A stretch of 62,430 bases of DNA from JAAEQG01 sp023133475 (lineage in GTDB: Bacteria; Planctomycetota; Phycisphaerae; UBA1845): contig DAOVLE010000001.1 of assembly GCA_030631415.1 (NCBI GenBank), positions 1-62,430 of the forward strand, given 5' to 3'. The position numbers and the translations under genes were made by a program. The notes under the pieces are model-generated. The model had not been told where the DNA came from. It ran no database searches and saw nothing but the letters and a program-made list of their open reading frames with translations. Each line of letters starts with the position of its first letter. Position 1 is the first letter of the stretch. Positions 8,699 through 16,947 of this stretch are shown in pieces.

Positions 8699-10664
8699 GC
8701 GACGCCCCCTTCTCGGGTGTGAGACCGTTCTTCTTCATCCAAGCAATCGCCTTGCGCCACCGTTCCTCGGCGATCTTCTGCTTAGATGGGTGCCAGTGGT
8801 GAAGCACCTGCTCCACGATTTGGTCGTCCGTCACGTCGTTGCAGTTGTCCAGCAGATCCTCCCACGCAGCATAGAGCGTGGCAACGATCTCACATTGGTC
8901 TGTCTTGGCAGTGCGAAAGATGTCGATGATCTCATCAAACCGCGACGCCACGTTGCCAAAATAGCGGTCGAAGTATCCACTATGTCCACCTGCCTTGGCG
9001 AGCGGGACATAGCGGTAGCCCTTGTCACCCTTCCGGGCCTCATACCACTGCTGCTTTTTTAGCTGGCTGTCAATGGACCGGAGGGCGCGGTTGTCGTAGG
9101 GGCCGGCGGCCTGACGATGGTACGTTGACCCGGTGTCCACACTACACCGCTTCTCGCACAGGAAGATCAGCTTCTCGAACTTCACGTGGCCGAAGGTCGG
9201 TTCCTTGTGGAGCCGTTGTACGATCTCGGCCGCGAATACCGATCGACGGAAGTGGACATTGGCGGTGCGTCTGGGCTTAACCGGCATAGTGGCCGCAGGG
9301 GTCACAGCAGTCTGGCGGATGTCCAGCTTGCCCGTCACCACATCGCTAATCAGGCGTGTGCGATACTCGCGGATCAGGTCGATCTCACGTTGTGCCTTCT
9401 GCTGAGCATTGCGAAATACATTAACTTGACCATCTAACCAATCAAGGATTCTGTCTTGCTCATCGAGCGGAGGTATGCCGAGTGAGTTCGAGAAGTAGGC
9501 TCGCTCGTCAAGATTCTGGATTCCTGTAGTCTGCTTGATCGACGGAACGTTACGTCTAGTCGCTTGTAGAAAGGCGAGAACGAACAGCAGAAACCGAGAA
9601 CGAACGACGGTACTATCCGGTCGAAGGCGGGAGATGAAATTGGAGGTGATGGCCGGTTGCGCAAGATCAAAGGCAACCACACGTCCAACAGGTTCAGCAT
9701 CACCGCCGCCAGATTTCTCCATCACGATGTCACCGGGGCGCAACATCCTTGATTCGCGTGCCCTCGCTGGAATCGCCCTGAGCGTCAGTTTGGCCGATGA
9801 AATCCCCAGATTCACCATATCGAAATCTGCAACACGGACACAGATAACATGATCGCTCCGGTTATCATCGGTCGGATCGTCACCCCATAAGCCTGCTGTC
9901 ACGCTTTCCAAGCAGGATCGAATACGGCGAACCTCCCAGTGCTCGGGGATGTCGCCGAGCCAGTCGATGCCGGAGGGTTTGAGGGGGACATTGGGGTCGA
10001 GGCCGCGGGTCACGGCCCGGTTGATGATGGCCTGCTTCTGCTCGTTCAACACCACGATCAGCCGTCGCCGATTGCGGATGAAGTGGCGCACGGCAATGGC
10101 GTTGGCATCGAGGAAGTCAGCGATGGCTTTCTGTTCGTCAGGGGGCGGGAGGAATATCGTGAACTGGCCGAGCGTCGTTCGGTTTGTGGAGGCGAGATTC
10201 GTGGTTTTCTTCGCGGTGCGCAGGAAATACGTTCGGCCGTGATTGCTTTCCATCATCAGCGACAGGAAGCGCGATGAGAGCCGGTCCGGCGCAGGCCGAA
10301 CCGCGAAGATGTGATTCTGGTGGAGGCAGCCGTCAATCTCACCGTGCCAGATTGCCCCTCGTCCAAGCTTGTCTATGTCGCCGCCTTCCGTGACGACAAC
10401 GTCGCCGTGCCGCAACTCGCACGCGCGGGCTTCCGATAACGGGACTGCAACACGCTTGATGTGCTTCAGGCTCAGATAGCCGTTCTGCACATTCGCCACG
10501 CGGAGGTATGGGCGTTCTACAAGGGGAACCTGATCGTACTTCTTGCCGAGTGTCACACCCGTTTGAATGCGCGTCACTCGCTTGAGCTTCGTCTCGTGCC
10601 AGTGCGCCGGCACCTTGCCCAGCCACGGCAAGCCGGAATCGCGATAGTCCGGGTACGCCCTCAT
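8685..10664 (-). CDS. hsdS: Type I specificity subunit HsdS with extra C-terminal domain
   Basis: The first 430 or so residues are a normal HsdS: two target-recognition halves, each introduced by a WLG-x-P-xHW motif (WLGKVPAHW near residue 14 and WLGDIPEHW near 235), with helical spacers between. Residues about 455-659 are extra. They contain a basic helix-turn-helix-like start, FEKLIFLCEK, and AAGPYDNRALRSIDSQLKK, which resemble the Panacea/SocA-like antitoxin fold, and they end in a helical tail. The role of HsdS is to define the DNA target of the methylase and restriction complex. The extra domain might regulate the complex or protect against it; that is inference. The start overlaps rhuM by 4 bases. 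Confidence 0.9.
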   Translation of the reverse strand: MRAYPDYRDSGLPWLGKVPAHWHETKLKRVTRIQTGVTLGKKYDQVPLVERPYLRVANVQNGYLSLKHIKRVAVPLSEARACELRHGDVVVTEGGDIDKLGRGAIWHGEIDGCLHQNHIFAVRPAPDRLSSRFLSLMMESNHGRTYFLRTAKKTTNLASTNRTTLGQFTIFLPPPDEQKAIADFLDANAIAVRHFIRNRRRLIVVLNEQKQAIINRAVTRGLDPNVPLKPSGIDWLGDIPEHWEVRRIRSCLESVTAGLWGDDPTDDNRSDHVICVRVADFDMVNLGISSAKLTLRAIPARARESRMLRPGDIVMEKSGGGDAEPVGRVVAFDLAQPAITSNFISRLRPDSTVVRSRFLLFVLAFLQATRRNVPSIKQTTGIQNLDERAYFSNSLGIPPLDEQDRILDWLDGQVNVFRNAQQKAQREIDLIREYRTRLISDVVTGKLDIRQTAVTPAATMPVKPRRTANVHFRRSVFAAEIVQRLHKEPTFGHVKFEKLIFLCEKRCSVDTGSTYHRQAAGPYDNRALRSIDSQLKKQQWYEARKGDKGYRYVPLAKAGGHSGYFDRYFGNVASRFDEIIDIFRTAKTDQCEIVATLYAAWEDLLDNCNDVTDDQIVEQVLHHWHPSKQKIAEERWRKAIAWMKKNGLTPEKGASHAHN

Positions 10665-11767
10665 GCCCGCTTCCCCTGGCGTTTCTTCCGCTTCGACCGC
10701 GGTTTCGGCGGTGCTTTCGACTTGGGCTTCGATTTCATCTTCTTCGGCGGCGGCAGGCTCTCCAGCCGTTTCGCTTCCTGCTCAAATTCGTCATCGGCGG
10801 CGCTGGCTTCTTCCGCCAGGCGCTGCTCGTTGAACCGCGCGTACTGCTCCAGCGCCTTACGCTTCGCGCCCTCCATCGAGACGTGCCCGGCATGCGCAAG
10901 GACGGCCCGGTCGTTGAACTTCAGGAAACCGTCCAGCTTGTCCCGCCAGTCGCGCATGTAGAGCGGCTGGCGGCGCTCGGCCTGCTCTTCTGCGTAGTCG
11001 AGGTACATCGTGACCGTCCGGTTCAATTGCCGTAGCTCGTCCTCGTTAAGGTAGTTCTTGGCAACCGTCACGTCCGCCGTGCGCACCTTCGCGCCCTTCC
11101 AGGTCGTCAGCCCCATATTCGGTTTGGATGCGCCGGCGCGCAGCGCGATCAACTCGGCGGTGGTGTGCCCGGTGATCGCCCAGTGCAGCTTATTCTGTAC
11201 AATCTGGAAGAACTCCTGTGTTTGGGGCGCCTTCGGGTCGTAGTCGATCGCCAGGGCGTAGATGTCGCGGATTTTCTGGTAGAAGCGCTTCTCGGAAGCG
11301 CGAATGTCGCGGATGCGCTCGAGGAGTTCATCGAAGTAGTCGGCCCCGAGCGACCGGCCCTCCTTGAGCCGCTGGTCGTCGAGCGCGAAACCCTTCACGA
11401 GATACCCGTGCAGCGTCTGGGTGGCCCAGCGCCGAAACTGTGTGCCGCGGTGCGAGCGGACGCGGTAGCCGACGGCTAGGATCATCTCGAGGTTGTAGTG
11501 CGTGACGCGGTAGTTCTTTCCATCAGCGGCAGTTGTTAAGTATTCCTTAACAACTGCCGCTGATTCTAACTCGCCTTCTTGAAAGATGTTACGAACATGC
11601 ATGCTGATGTTCGGGACGGACGTCTGGAACAGTTCTGCCAGCAGCGCTTGGCTGAGCCAGACCGTCTGCCCGTCCAGCCGAACATCGATCCGCGTGCGGC
11701 CATCTTCAGATTGGTAGACGATGATGTTTGAGCCGCTGGGTGACGGGAGGTTTGGCGAACCGTTCAT
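10661..11767 (-). CDS. rhuM: RhuM family protein
   Basis: A 368-residue protein of the RhuM (virulence RhuM/Fic-associated) family, recognised by the N-terminal block with DGQTVWLSQALLAELF, where a winged-helix-like segment is followed by VTHYNLEMILAVGYRVRS and GTQFRRWATQTLHGYLVKG. The last 50 residues are Lys, Pro and Arg rich and probably disordered. Its biochemical function is unknown. Genes of this family often sit between hsd genes, and here it overlaps hsdM upstream and hsdS downstream by 4 bases each, so it is made with the restriction system. A modulatory or antitoxin-like role is possible but unproven. Confidence 0.88.
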   Translation of the reverse strand: MNGSPNLPSPSGSNIIVYQSEDGRTRIDVRLDGQTVWLSQALLAELFQTSVPNISMHVRNIFQEGELESAAVVKEYLTTAADGKNYRVTHYNLEMILAVGYRVRSHRGTQFRRWATQTLHGYLVKGFALDDQRLKEGRSLGADYFDELLERIRDIRASEKRFYQKIRDIYALAIDYDPKAPQTQEFFQIVQNKLHWAITGHTTAELIALRAGASKPNMGLTTWKGAKVRTADVTVAKNYLNEDELRQLNRTVTMYLDYAEEQAERRQPLYMRDWRDKLDGFLKFNDRAVLAHAGHVSMEGAKRKALEQYARFNEQRLAEEASAADDEFEQEAKRLESLPPPKKMKSKPKSKAPPKPRSKRKKRQGKRA

Positions 11768-13833
11768 CGCTTGTCTCCGTCAGCCACGATCTGCTGGAGC
11801 AGTCCGTCGCGCTCGGCCTCCAGCGCGAGGATGTCTTCGCGGATCTCCTCCAGCGACCGCAGCGGCTCCGGCTTGTAGAAGTGCCGGGTGAACGACACCT
11901 CGTAGCCGATCTGCGTCTTGTCGGCGTCGATCCAGGCGTCCGACACGTGGGGCAGTACTTCCCGCTCGAAGAACGCTTCGATGCCACCGTCTTCCAGGAG
12001 CGGCACCTGCTCGGTGTCGCGCAGGTCGGTGTCGGGCTCGTACTCGAAGCCGTCCTTGGTCTTCTTCCTGATCACCGACTCGGCATCTTCGTCCTTGAAG
12101 GCGAAGGTGGCGTAGATGGCCTTGAGATCCGAGGCGCGGAGCTTGAGGTCGATCTTCTTCAACGCCGACGCGAAACGCCTCTGGACGACGTTGAAGTCCA
12201 TGTGCGGCGCGGCCCCGCCCGCGATCCCCGCGAGCAGGTCGGCCACTTTGTGCAGCTTCGCCGGCGCATCGTTCTTGAATGCGACGAGTTTGGCGGGCGT
12301 GACGTGGATCGCCAGGCGTAGCGGGCGCTCGACGGTAATCTTCCAGTAGCCAAAGGCAGCATTGGGAAATATCTTTGACTGTTCGGTTTCTTCAAAGGCG
12401 AGAAACATGTCCGTGATCTGCCTTATCTGCTCGGCAGAGAACTCACAGTTCTTCTTGCCGAGGTTCTTGCGCAGCGGCTGGAAGATATCGGTGGCATCGA
12501 TGAGCTGGACTTTGCCCTTGCGGCGCTCGGGCTTGCGGTTGGTGACCACCCAGATGTAGGTGGCGATGCCGGTGTTGTAGAACATGTTCATCGGCAGCGC
12601 GATGATGGCTTCGAGCCAGTCGTTCTCGATGATCCAGCGGCGGATGTTGGATTCGCCCTGGCCGGCATCGCCGGTGAAGAGGGACGAGCCGTTATGGACC
12701 TCGGCGATCCGGCTGCCGAGGGGTGCCTTGGGGTCACTGATCATCTTGGTCAGCTTGTTCACGAGGAACATGAGCTGGCCGTCGCTGGAGCGGGTGATGA
12801 GCGACAGCTCTTCGCCTTCGTGCTGGACGGTGAAGCGAGCATCGGAGAGGTCTTTCTTGCCGCCCATGCGTTCGAGGTCTGTCTTCCAACTCTTGCCGTA
12901 GGGCGGATTGGAGAGCATGAAGTCGAACTCCATTGACGGAAAGGCGTCGGAAGAAAGCGTGGAGCCGTACTTCATGTTCTCGGCGGCTTCGCCTTCGCCT
13001 TTTATGAGCAGGTCGGCCTTGCTGATGGCGTAGGTTTCGGGTTGGACCTCCTGGCCGAACAGGTGGATCGACACTTCCTTGCCGTGATCGTGGGCGAGCT
13101 GGTTGAGTGTCTCCTCAGCTACCGTGAGCATGCCGCCGGTGCCGCACGCACCGTCGTAGACGCGGTATGTGGCGTCGCGGATTTCGTCGGCGACGGGATA
13201 GAAGATGAGGTTGGCCATGAGTCGGACGACGTCGCGTGGCGTGAAGTGCTCGCCGGCCTCCTCGTTGTTCTCCTCGTTGAAGCGGCGGATCAACTCCTCG
13301 AAGATGGTGCCCATGGCGTGGTTGTCCAAACCGGGCAGGCGGACCTTGCCGTTTTGATCGAAGACAGGGTTGGGGCTGAGGTTGATGTCGTTGGAGGTGA
13401 ACTTTTCGATGAGGCTGCCCAGGATGTCCGCTTCAACCAACGTGGGTATTTGGTTGCGGAACTTGAACTTATCGAGGATCTCCTGGACGTTTGGCGAGAA
13501 GCCGTCGAGGAAGGCCTCGAAGTCGGCCTTGAGCTGCTGCTGCTTGGCGCGGGCGCGTAGATCGCGGAGCGTGAACGGCGAGATATTGAAAAAGGCGTTG
13601 CCGCAAGCCTGGCAAAGGGCGGCGTCCTTGTTGGCGACGCCCGCATCGTCGAGCTGTTTGCTGAGCTTGAGAACGGCTTCCTTCGTCGGTTCCAGCACAG
13701 CGTCGAGGCGCCGGATGACGACCATGGGAAGGATGGCGTCGCGATACTTGCCCCGGACGTACACGTCGCGGAGCACGTCGTCGGCGATGTTCCAGATGAA
13801 GCCGGCGATCCAGTTGAGTTGAGTTTGATCCAT
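11764..13833 (-). CDS. hsdM: Type I DNA methylase subunit HsdM
   Basis: A 689-residue N6-adenine methyltransferase. Residues up to about 150 form the HsdM N-terminal helical domain. The AdoMet-binding motif I is YDGACGTGGML near 226-236 and the catalytic motif IV is NPPYG near 309. The C-terminal part is longer than in short HsdM proteins and is followed by a helical, charged extension. It methylates the target defined by HsdS and forms the core of the restriction complex. The gene starts 32 bases after the truncated ietS-like gene and its stop overlaps rhuM by 4 bases. Confidence 0.95.
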   Translation of the reverse strand: MDQTQLNWIAGFIWNIADDVLRDVYVRGKYRDAILPMVVIRRLDAVLEPTKEAVLKLSKQLDDAGVANKDAALCQACGNAFFNISPFTLRDLRARAKQQQLKADFEAFLDGFSPNVQEILDKFKFRNQIPTLVEADILGSLIEKFTSNDINLSPNPVFDQNGKVRLPGLDNHAMGTIFEELIRRFNEENNEEAGEHFTPRDVVRLMANLIFYPVADEIRDATYRVYDGACGTGGMLTVAEETLNQLAHDHGKEVSIHLFGQEVQPETYAISKADLLIKGEGEAAENMKYGSTLSSDAFPSMEFDFMLSNPPYGKSWKTDLERMGGKKDLSDARFTVQHEGEELSLITRSSDGQLMFLVNKLTKMISDPKAPLGSRIAEVHNGSSLFTGDAGQGESNIRRWIIENDWLEAIIALPMNMFYNTGIATYIWVVTNRKPERRKGKVQLIDATDIFQPLRKNLGKKNCEFSAEQIRQITDMFLAFEETEQSKIFPNAAFGYWKITVERPLRLAIHVTPAKLVAFKNDAPAKLHKVADLLAGIAGGAAPHMDFNVVQRRFASALKKIDLKLRASDLKAIYATFAFKDEDAESVIRKKTKDGFEYEPDTDLRDTEQVPLLEDGGIEAFFEREVLPHVSDAWIDADKTQIGYEVSFTRHFYKPEPLRSLEEIREDILALEAERDGLLQQIVADGDKR

Positions 13834-13865
13834 CTAATCCGCTCGGTTCCTTGCTACTGAAAGAC

Positions 13866-14570
13866 CTATGAGGATGACGCGTCGATCTCGATGACCGGAC
13901 GGATCCGGTCATGAACTTCCGTGTAGATGTCAATCGGGTCCGCCACCTCCAGCGTAACCGCAAGTGCGTAGGGCACCGGCTCCGTCAGATGACCCGCATA
14001 CGCCTTGCAACTGACCGTGATTGGCATCGTATCACCGTCGGAGAATGCCGTCGCTCTCTCACCCTCAAGAATACGGTGTTGAACCGTTCCCCGAGACGTT
14101 GCGTCGGTGTCGAGGCTCGCGCGTGCGACGGCGAGGATGTCCTCGGGTAGACGGTACCAGAGGTACGCTTGCCGATAGTCCTTGTGTCTCGGGTTGACGG
14201 GCGTGAGCCAGGCCAGGGTCGCAACCAAGCGCCGCAACCCTGGTCGTCCACTCAAAGACGGGGGCAGGGGCAGTTCGTACACGTGGGCAGCACACCAAGC
14301 GTCCCATAGCGAGACCAGTTGCTGCATGGCCTGCTGATTGCTCATTACCGCATAGAGCCGGCAAGGTAGCTTCTTGTCAGGACTAGCTTCGTCTCCGAAG
14401 CCGAAATCCGGATCAACATCATCGAGGTCCAACTCGGCGAGCCATTCAAGGCCTGGGACTTGCTGAGCAGCCCGTGTGAGTCGCCCGCCTCCTCCGCCTC
14501 GTCTCGGAGGCGGGGAAGTGCTGGGCTCAGGAAAAATGAGTAACGGTCTTCGCTGATCGCCGTCGGGCAT
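13866..14570 (-). pseudogene. IetS-like S8 protease with its catalytic domain deleted
   Basis: The 234-residue ORF looks like two ends of the subtilisin-like partner of IetA joined together. Residues 1-90 match the usual N-terminus: a proline-rich start, a GGGGG linker and the block GLEWLAELDLDD to NQQAMQQLVSLWD. Residues from about 98 match the usual C-terminus: LPLPPSLSG, TLAWLTPVNPRH and GTVQHRILEGERA. The middle several hundred residues, which should hold the Asp-His-Ser catalytic triad, are absent, and no GTSxAxP-type serine motif occurs. The frame is intact across the junction near base 14290. It follows the AAA gene by 12 bases. It is either an in-frame deletion derivative or a natural protease-less form. 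Confidence 0.75.
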
Positions 14571-14582
14571 ACCACAAGCCCC

Positions 14583-15560
14583 CTACGTGCGGGAATTCGG
14601 CTGGAATCGATCGTGCCACTGCTTCAATCGATGCTGTACGATTTTCCTAGTATCCGCGTCAGGAAGAGCCAGGACGTATGCGCGGCTCACATCAGCCACG
14701 AAGTCTTCAAGTTCCGCGAAACTGACCCCGTGCAAACGGTCGGCGAGGGTACGGGGGCTCAGACCGAGCGTGAAGTCTAGGCTCTTCTCAGCGCAGGCGA
14801 AGTAACGTTCGGCCTGCGCACGTGTTGGTGGCGGAAGCTCCAGCCTTAGCTGGAACCGTCGCCAGACCGCACGGTCAAGTAGTTCTGGGTGATTTGTGGC
14901 CGTGATCACCAGTACATACGCAGGCAACGCATCGATCTGGAGCAACAGCGAGCTGACTACTCGCTTGATCTCACCAGTCTCGTGCAAATCACCTCGCTCT
15001 TTGCCTACGGTGTCGAATTCATCAAAAAACAGAACACACGCTCTTGTGCGAACATGGTCGAACAAGCGCCTGAGTCGCGACGCAGTCTCGCCAAGGTAGC
15101 TCGCGATCAGACCGTCGTATCGGGCCACGATGAACGGGACCATGAGTTCGTTCGCTAGGGCTTCGGCAAGGGATGTTTTGCCGTTCCCCGGAGCCCCAGC
15201 CAGAAGAACTCGGTTGCGCGGCTCCAAGTTGTAGGTTCGCAGAAGGTCGGTCCGATGGTGCTCTTGGGTAAGCTCGCGACAGGAGGTGAGCACCGATTCC
15301 GGTAGCACCAGGTCATCAAACGTGCGCTGCGGAACCATCTCGAAGAACAGGTCGTGGATCTGACCGACCTTCTCGTGGTTTGCCTCAGGTGCTGTTCGAC
15401 GACGACTTCCGTTGAGCTGTTCAGCCAATCGAGCGGCAAGGACTCCGTGCTTCTTGGCGTGCTCCTCGGCTATCATCGCTTCCACGGTCTTGCGAAACAG
15501 AACCTGGTCCCCTGCTGTACCAGCCTTCACGAGCGATATGAGTAGATCAGACCTTGCCAT
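14583..15560 (-). CDS. ietA: AAA+ ATPase, IetA-like
   Basis: A 325-residue AAA+ ATPase. Walker A is GAPGNGKTS near residues 119-127, Walker B is CVLFFDEFD near 174-182, and sensor and arginine-finger regions follow (ITATNHPELLDRAVWRRF). The N-terminal 80 residues are a small helical domain. IetA ATPases act with a subtilisin-like IetS and are known from plasmid incompatibility and phage-defence contexts; the ATPase probably unfolds or feeds substrates to the protease. I chose ATG 15558-15560 (MARSDLL), because the longer frame starting at 15641 would run into the integrase gene. Since its protease partner next door lacks the catalytic core, this ATPase may be orphaned or may work without proteolysis. 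Confidence 0.82.
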   Translation of the reverse strand: MARSDLLISLVKAGTAGDQVLFRKTVEAMIAEEHAKKHGVLAARLAEQLNGSRRRTAPEANHEKVGQIHDLFFEMVPQRTFDDLVLPESVLTSCRELTQEHHRTDLLRTYNLEPRNRVLLAGAPGNGKTSLAEALANELMVPFIVARYDGLIASYLGETASRLRRLFDHVRTRACVLFFDEFDTVGKERGDLHETGEIKRVVSSLLLQIDALPAYVLVITATNHPELLDRAVWRRFQLRLELPPPTRAQAERYFACAEKSLDFTLGLSPRTLADRLHGVSFAELEDFVADVSRAYVLALPDADTRKIVQHRLKQWHDRFQPNSRT

Positions 15561-15603
15561 GTTATCCTGCCATCCGCACCTCTCGGTGCCGGTTAGTCGT
15601 CCT

Positions 15604-16575
15604 TCAGAACAGGTCGTCCAACGCGGCCTCCTTCTGCTCACTCGACGGCTGCACGTATCGCCAAATATACCGCTCCGAGCTTTGCCCTGAAAGCTCCATC
15701 GCGTATTGCACGCCGTGCTTCTCGGCGGCCCTGCGGAGACAGGTATGCCGAAGCACGTGGGCGTGCAGCTTGATATTCTGGTCGTCTGGGAAGCGGGCGT
15801 TCGCCTGACTGGCTATGGCCTTCAGTGCCGAATCGACGTTCTGCCGGGCCAGTCGCTTGCCCGACCGCGAGAGAAAGAGGGATCCTGGTTGCCGGCCGCG
15901 CACCTCGTCGATGTAGCGGTCGAGGGCCTCGCGGGCTTCGGCAGCTACGAAGATCTCGCGCGTGACCTTGCGGCCCTTTCGCTTGACGTTGACGAAGTGC
16001 TTACCCTGGTACTGGTCCAGATCGAGCCGCAGGAGTTCGGAAATCCTCAATCCGGTCCGGAGCAACACGTGAAAAATGGCGAAATCCCGGATCGGATGCT
16101 GGTTGCGGCGGCGCTTCACGTGGATGAGCTGCTCGGCAGCCGCCTTGAGGCGGGTCACCTCGATGTCGGCTAGGCCCTTCCACTCAGGGTCGTCGACGGC
16201 GATGTCCGCGATTCGTTCCGTGGGATTGCCCGCCAGGAAGGGGCGTTTGCGGTGCACCCACGACGCGCAATGCCGCAGGGTCGCCAGGATTCGGTTGATG
16301 GAGGTCGGGCTCCGCTTTTCCTTCAGCAGGGCCTTGACGAAGTCAGCGGTGATCGAGCGGGTCCACAGGTCCGCGTGATCGGAGCCGATGGCCAAGGCGA
16401 AGAACCCCAGGAACGCCTTCAGGTCCCGGGTCTTCGCGGCGATCGTGTTGTCGGCGTTCGCCCCGGCTTCCAGCCCCATGTACAGGTTGAACCACGCCAC
16501 CAAGTTGTCGCCTTTGCAGGCGGGCGGTGTCTCAACCGAGACGGGTTTTCCAAGTAGAAGTGCTGTTCCGGCCAT
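15604..16575 (-). CDS. Tyrosine recombinase / integrase
   Basis: A 323-residue tyrosine recombinase. A SAM-like N-terminal DNA-binding domain (about 1-115) precedes the catalytic domain with the first Arg in RTGLRISELL (about 172-181), a basic beta hairpin (KRKGRKVTRE), HVLRHT near 271 and the nucleophile Tyr in YIWRYVQPS near 303-307. The usual second His motif (LGH) reads SGQS, so one helper residue is replaced. It would cut and exchange strands at an element attachment site. ATG 16573-16575 lies six bases after a good -10 box, so the mRNA is probably leaderless. It is the first gene of the nine-gene minus-strand block, 43 bases before the AAA gene. Confidence 0.92.
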   Translation of the reverse strand: MAGTALLLGKPVSVETPPACKGDNLVAWFNLYMGLEAGANADNTIAAKTRDLKAFLGFFALAIGSDHADLWTRSITADFVKALLKEKRSPTSINRILATLRHCASWVHRKRPFLAGNPTERIADIAVDDPEWKGLADIEVTRLKAAAEQLIHVKRRRNQHPIRDFAIFHVLLRTGLRISELLRLDLDQYQGKHFVNVKRKGRKVTREIFVAAEAREALDRYIDEVRGRQPGSLFLSRSGKRLARQNVDSALKAIASQANARFPDDQNIKLHAHVLRHTCLRRAAEKHGVQYAMELSGQSSERYIWRYVQPSSEQKEAALDDLF

Positions 16576-16581
16576 GCGTGA

Positions 16582-16610
16582 AGGCTAGCACGAAATCTTA
16601 TGTCACGCAA
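16582..16610 (-). promoter_or_regulatory. Leaderless promoter of the recombinase and defence operon
   Basis: Read on the minus strand there is a -35 box TTGCGT (16610-16605), a 17-base spacer and a -10 box TAGCCT (16587-16582) preceded by TGC as an extended -10. Only six bases separate the -10 from the recombinase ATG, so the transcript would start at the start codon. The -35 lies inside one arm of a 14-bp inverted repeat, so recombinase binding there could shut off its own promoter. Confidence 0.55.
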
Positions 16611-16692
16611 TCGGTAGCGTTTTGACAGGGCCAGGGGGCCGTTCCCAGCCGGATTGGGGCCGCTTTGCGTGACATAAGGTACATTATGACAC
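16597..16692. other. Inverted repeat and dif-like recombination site
   Basis: A perfect 14-bp inverted repeat, CTTATGTCACGCAA at 16597-16610 and its complement at 16665-16678, lies directly upstream of the recombinase gene. The second arm also forms a tighter site: GTGACATAA (16669-16677), the 6-base spacer GGTACA (16678-16683), then TTATGACAC (16684-16692). The layout CATAA, six bases, TTATG is that of the XerC/XerD dif core. I infer that this is the crossover site of the adjacent tyrosine recombinase, with the outer copy as an accessory binding arm. Confidence 0.6.
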
Positions 16693-16947
16693 GGAGATAT
16701 GGCTGTAAACCCCCAACCGCAGACCTGCGACTACGGGGGCTGCCTCCCGCCCCGACCATCTACCTATGCAACGTCGCCGCCGCTCCCCGCCATAACCCTC
16801 CTGAGTGATTCGTCACCGACATGCTGAATACGGGTAGACGATCGAAGCCAACTCTCGGTCGTGCGTCCACGAGCGGGCGTACGGCCGGGAGTCTGGTGGT
16901 GCGAACACGGTTGATTGAATGCTCTTACGCAAGAAAGGAAATAACTC

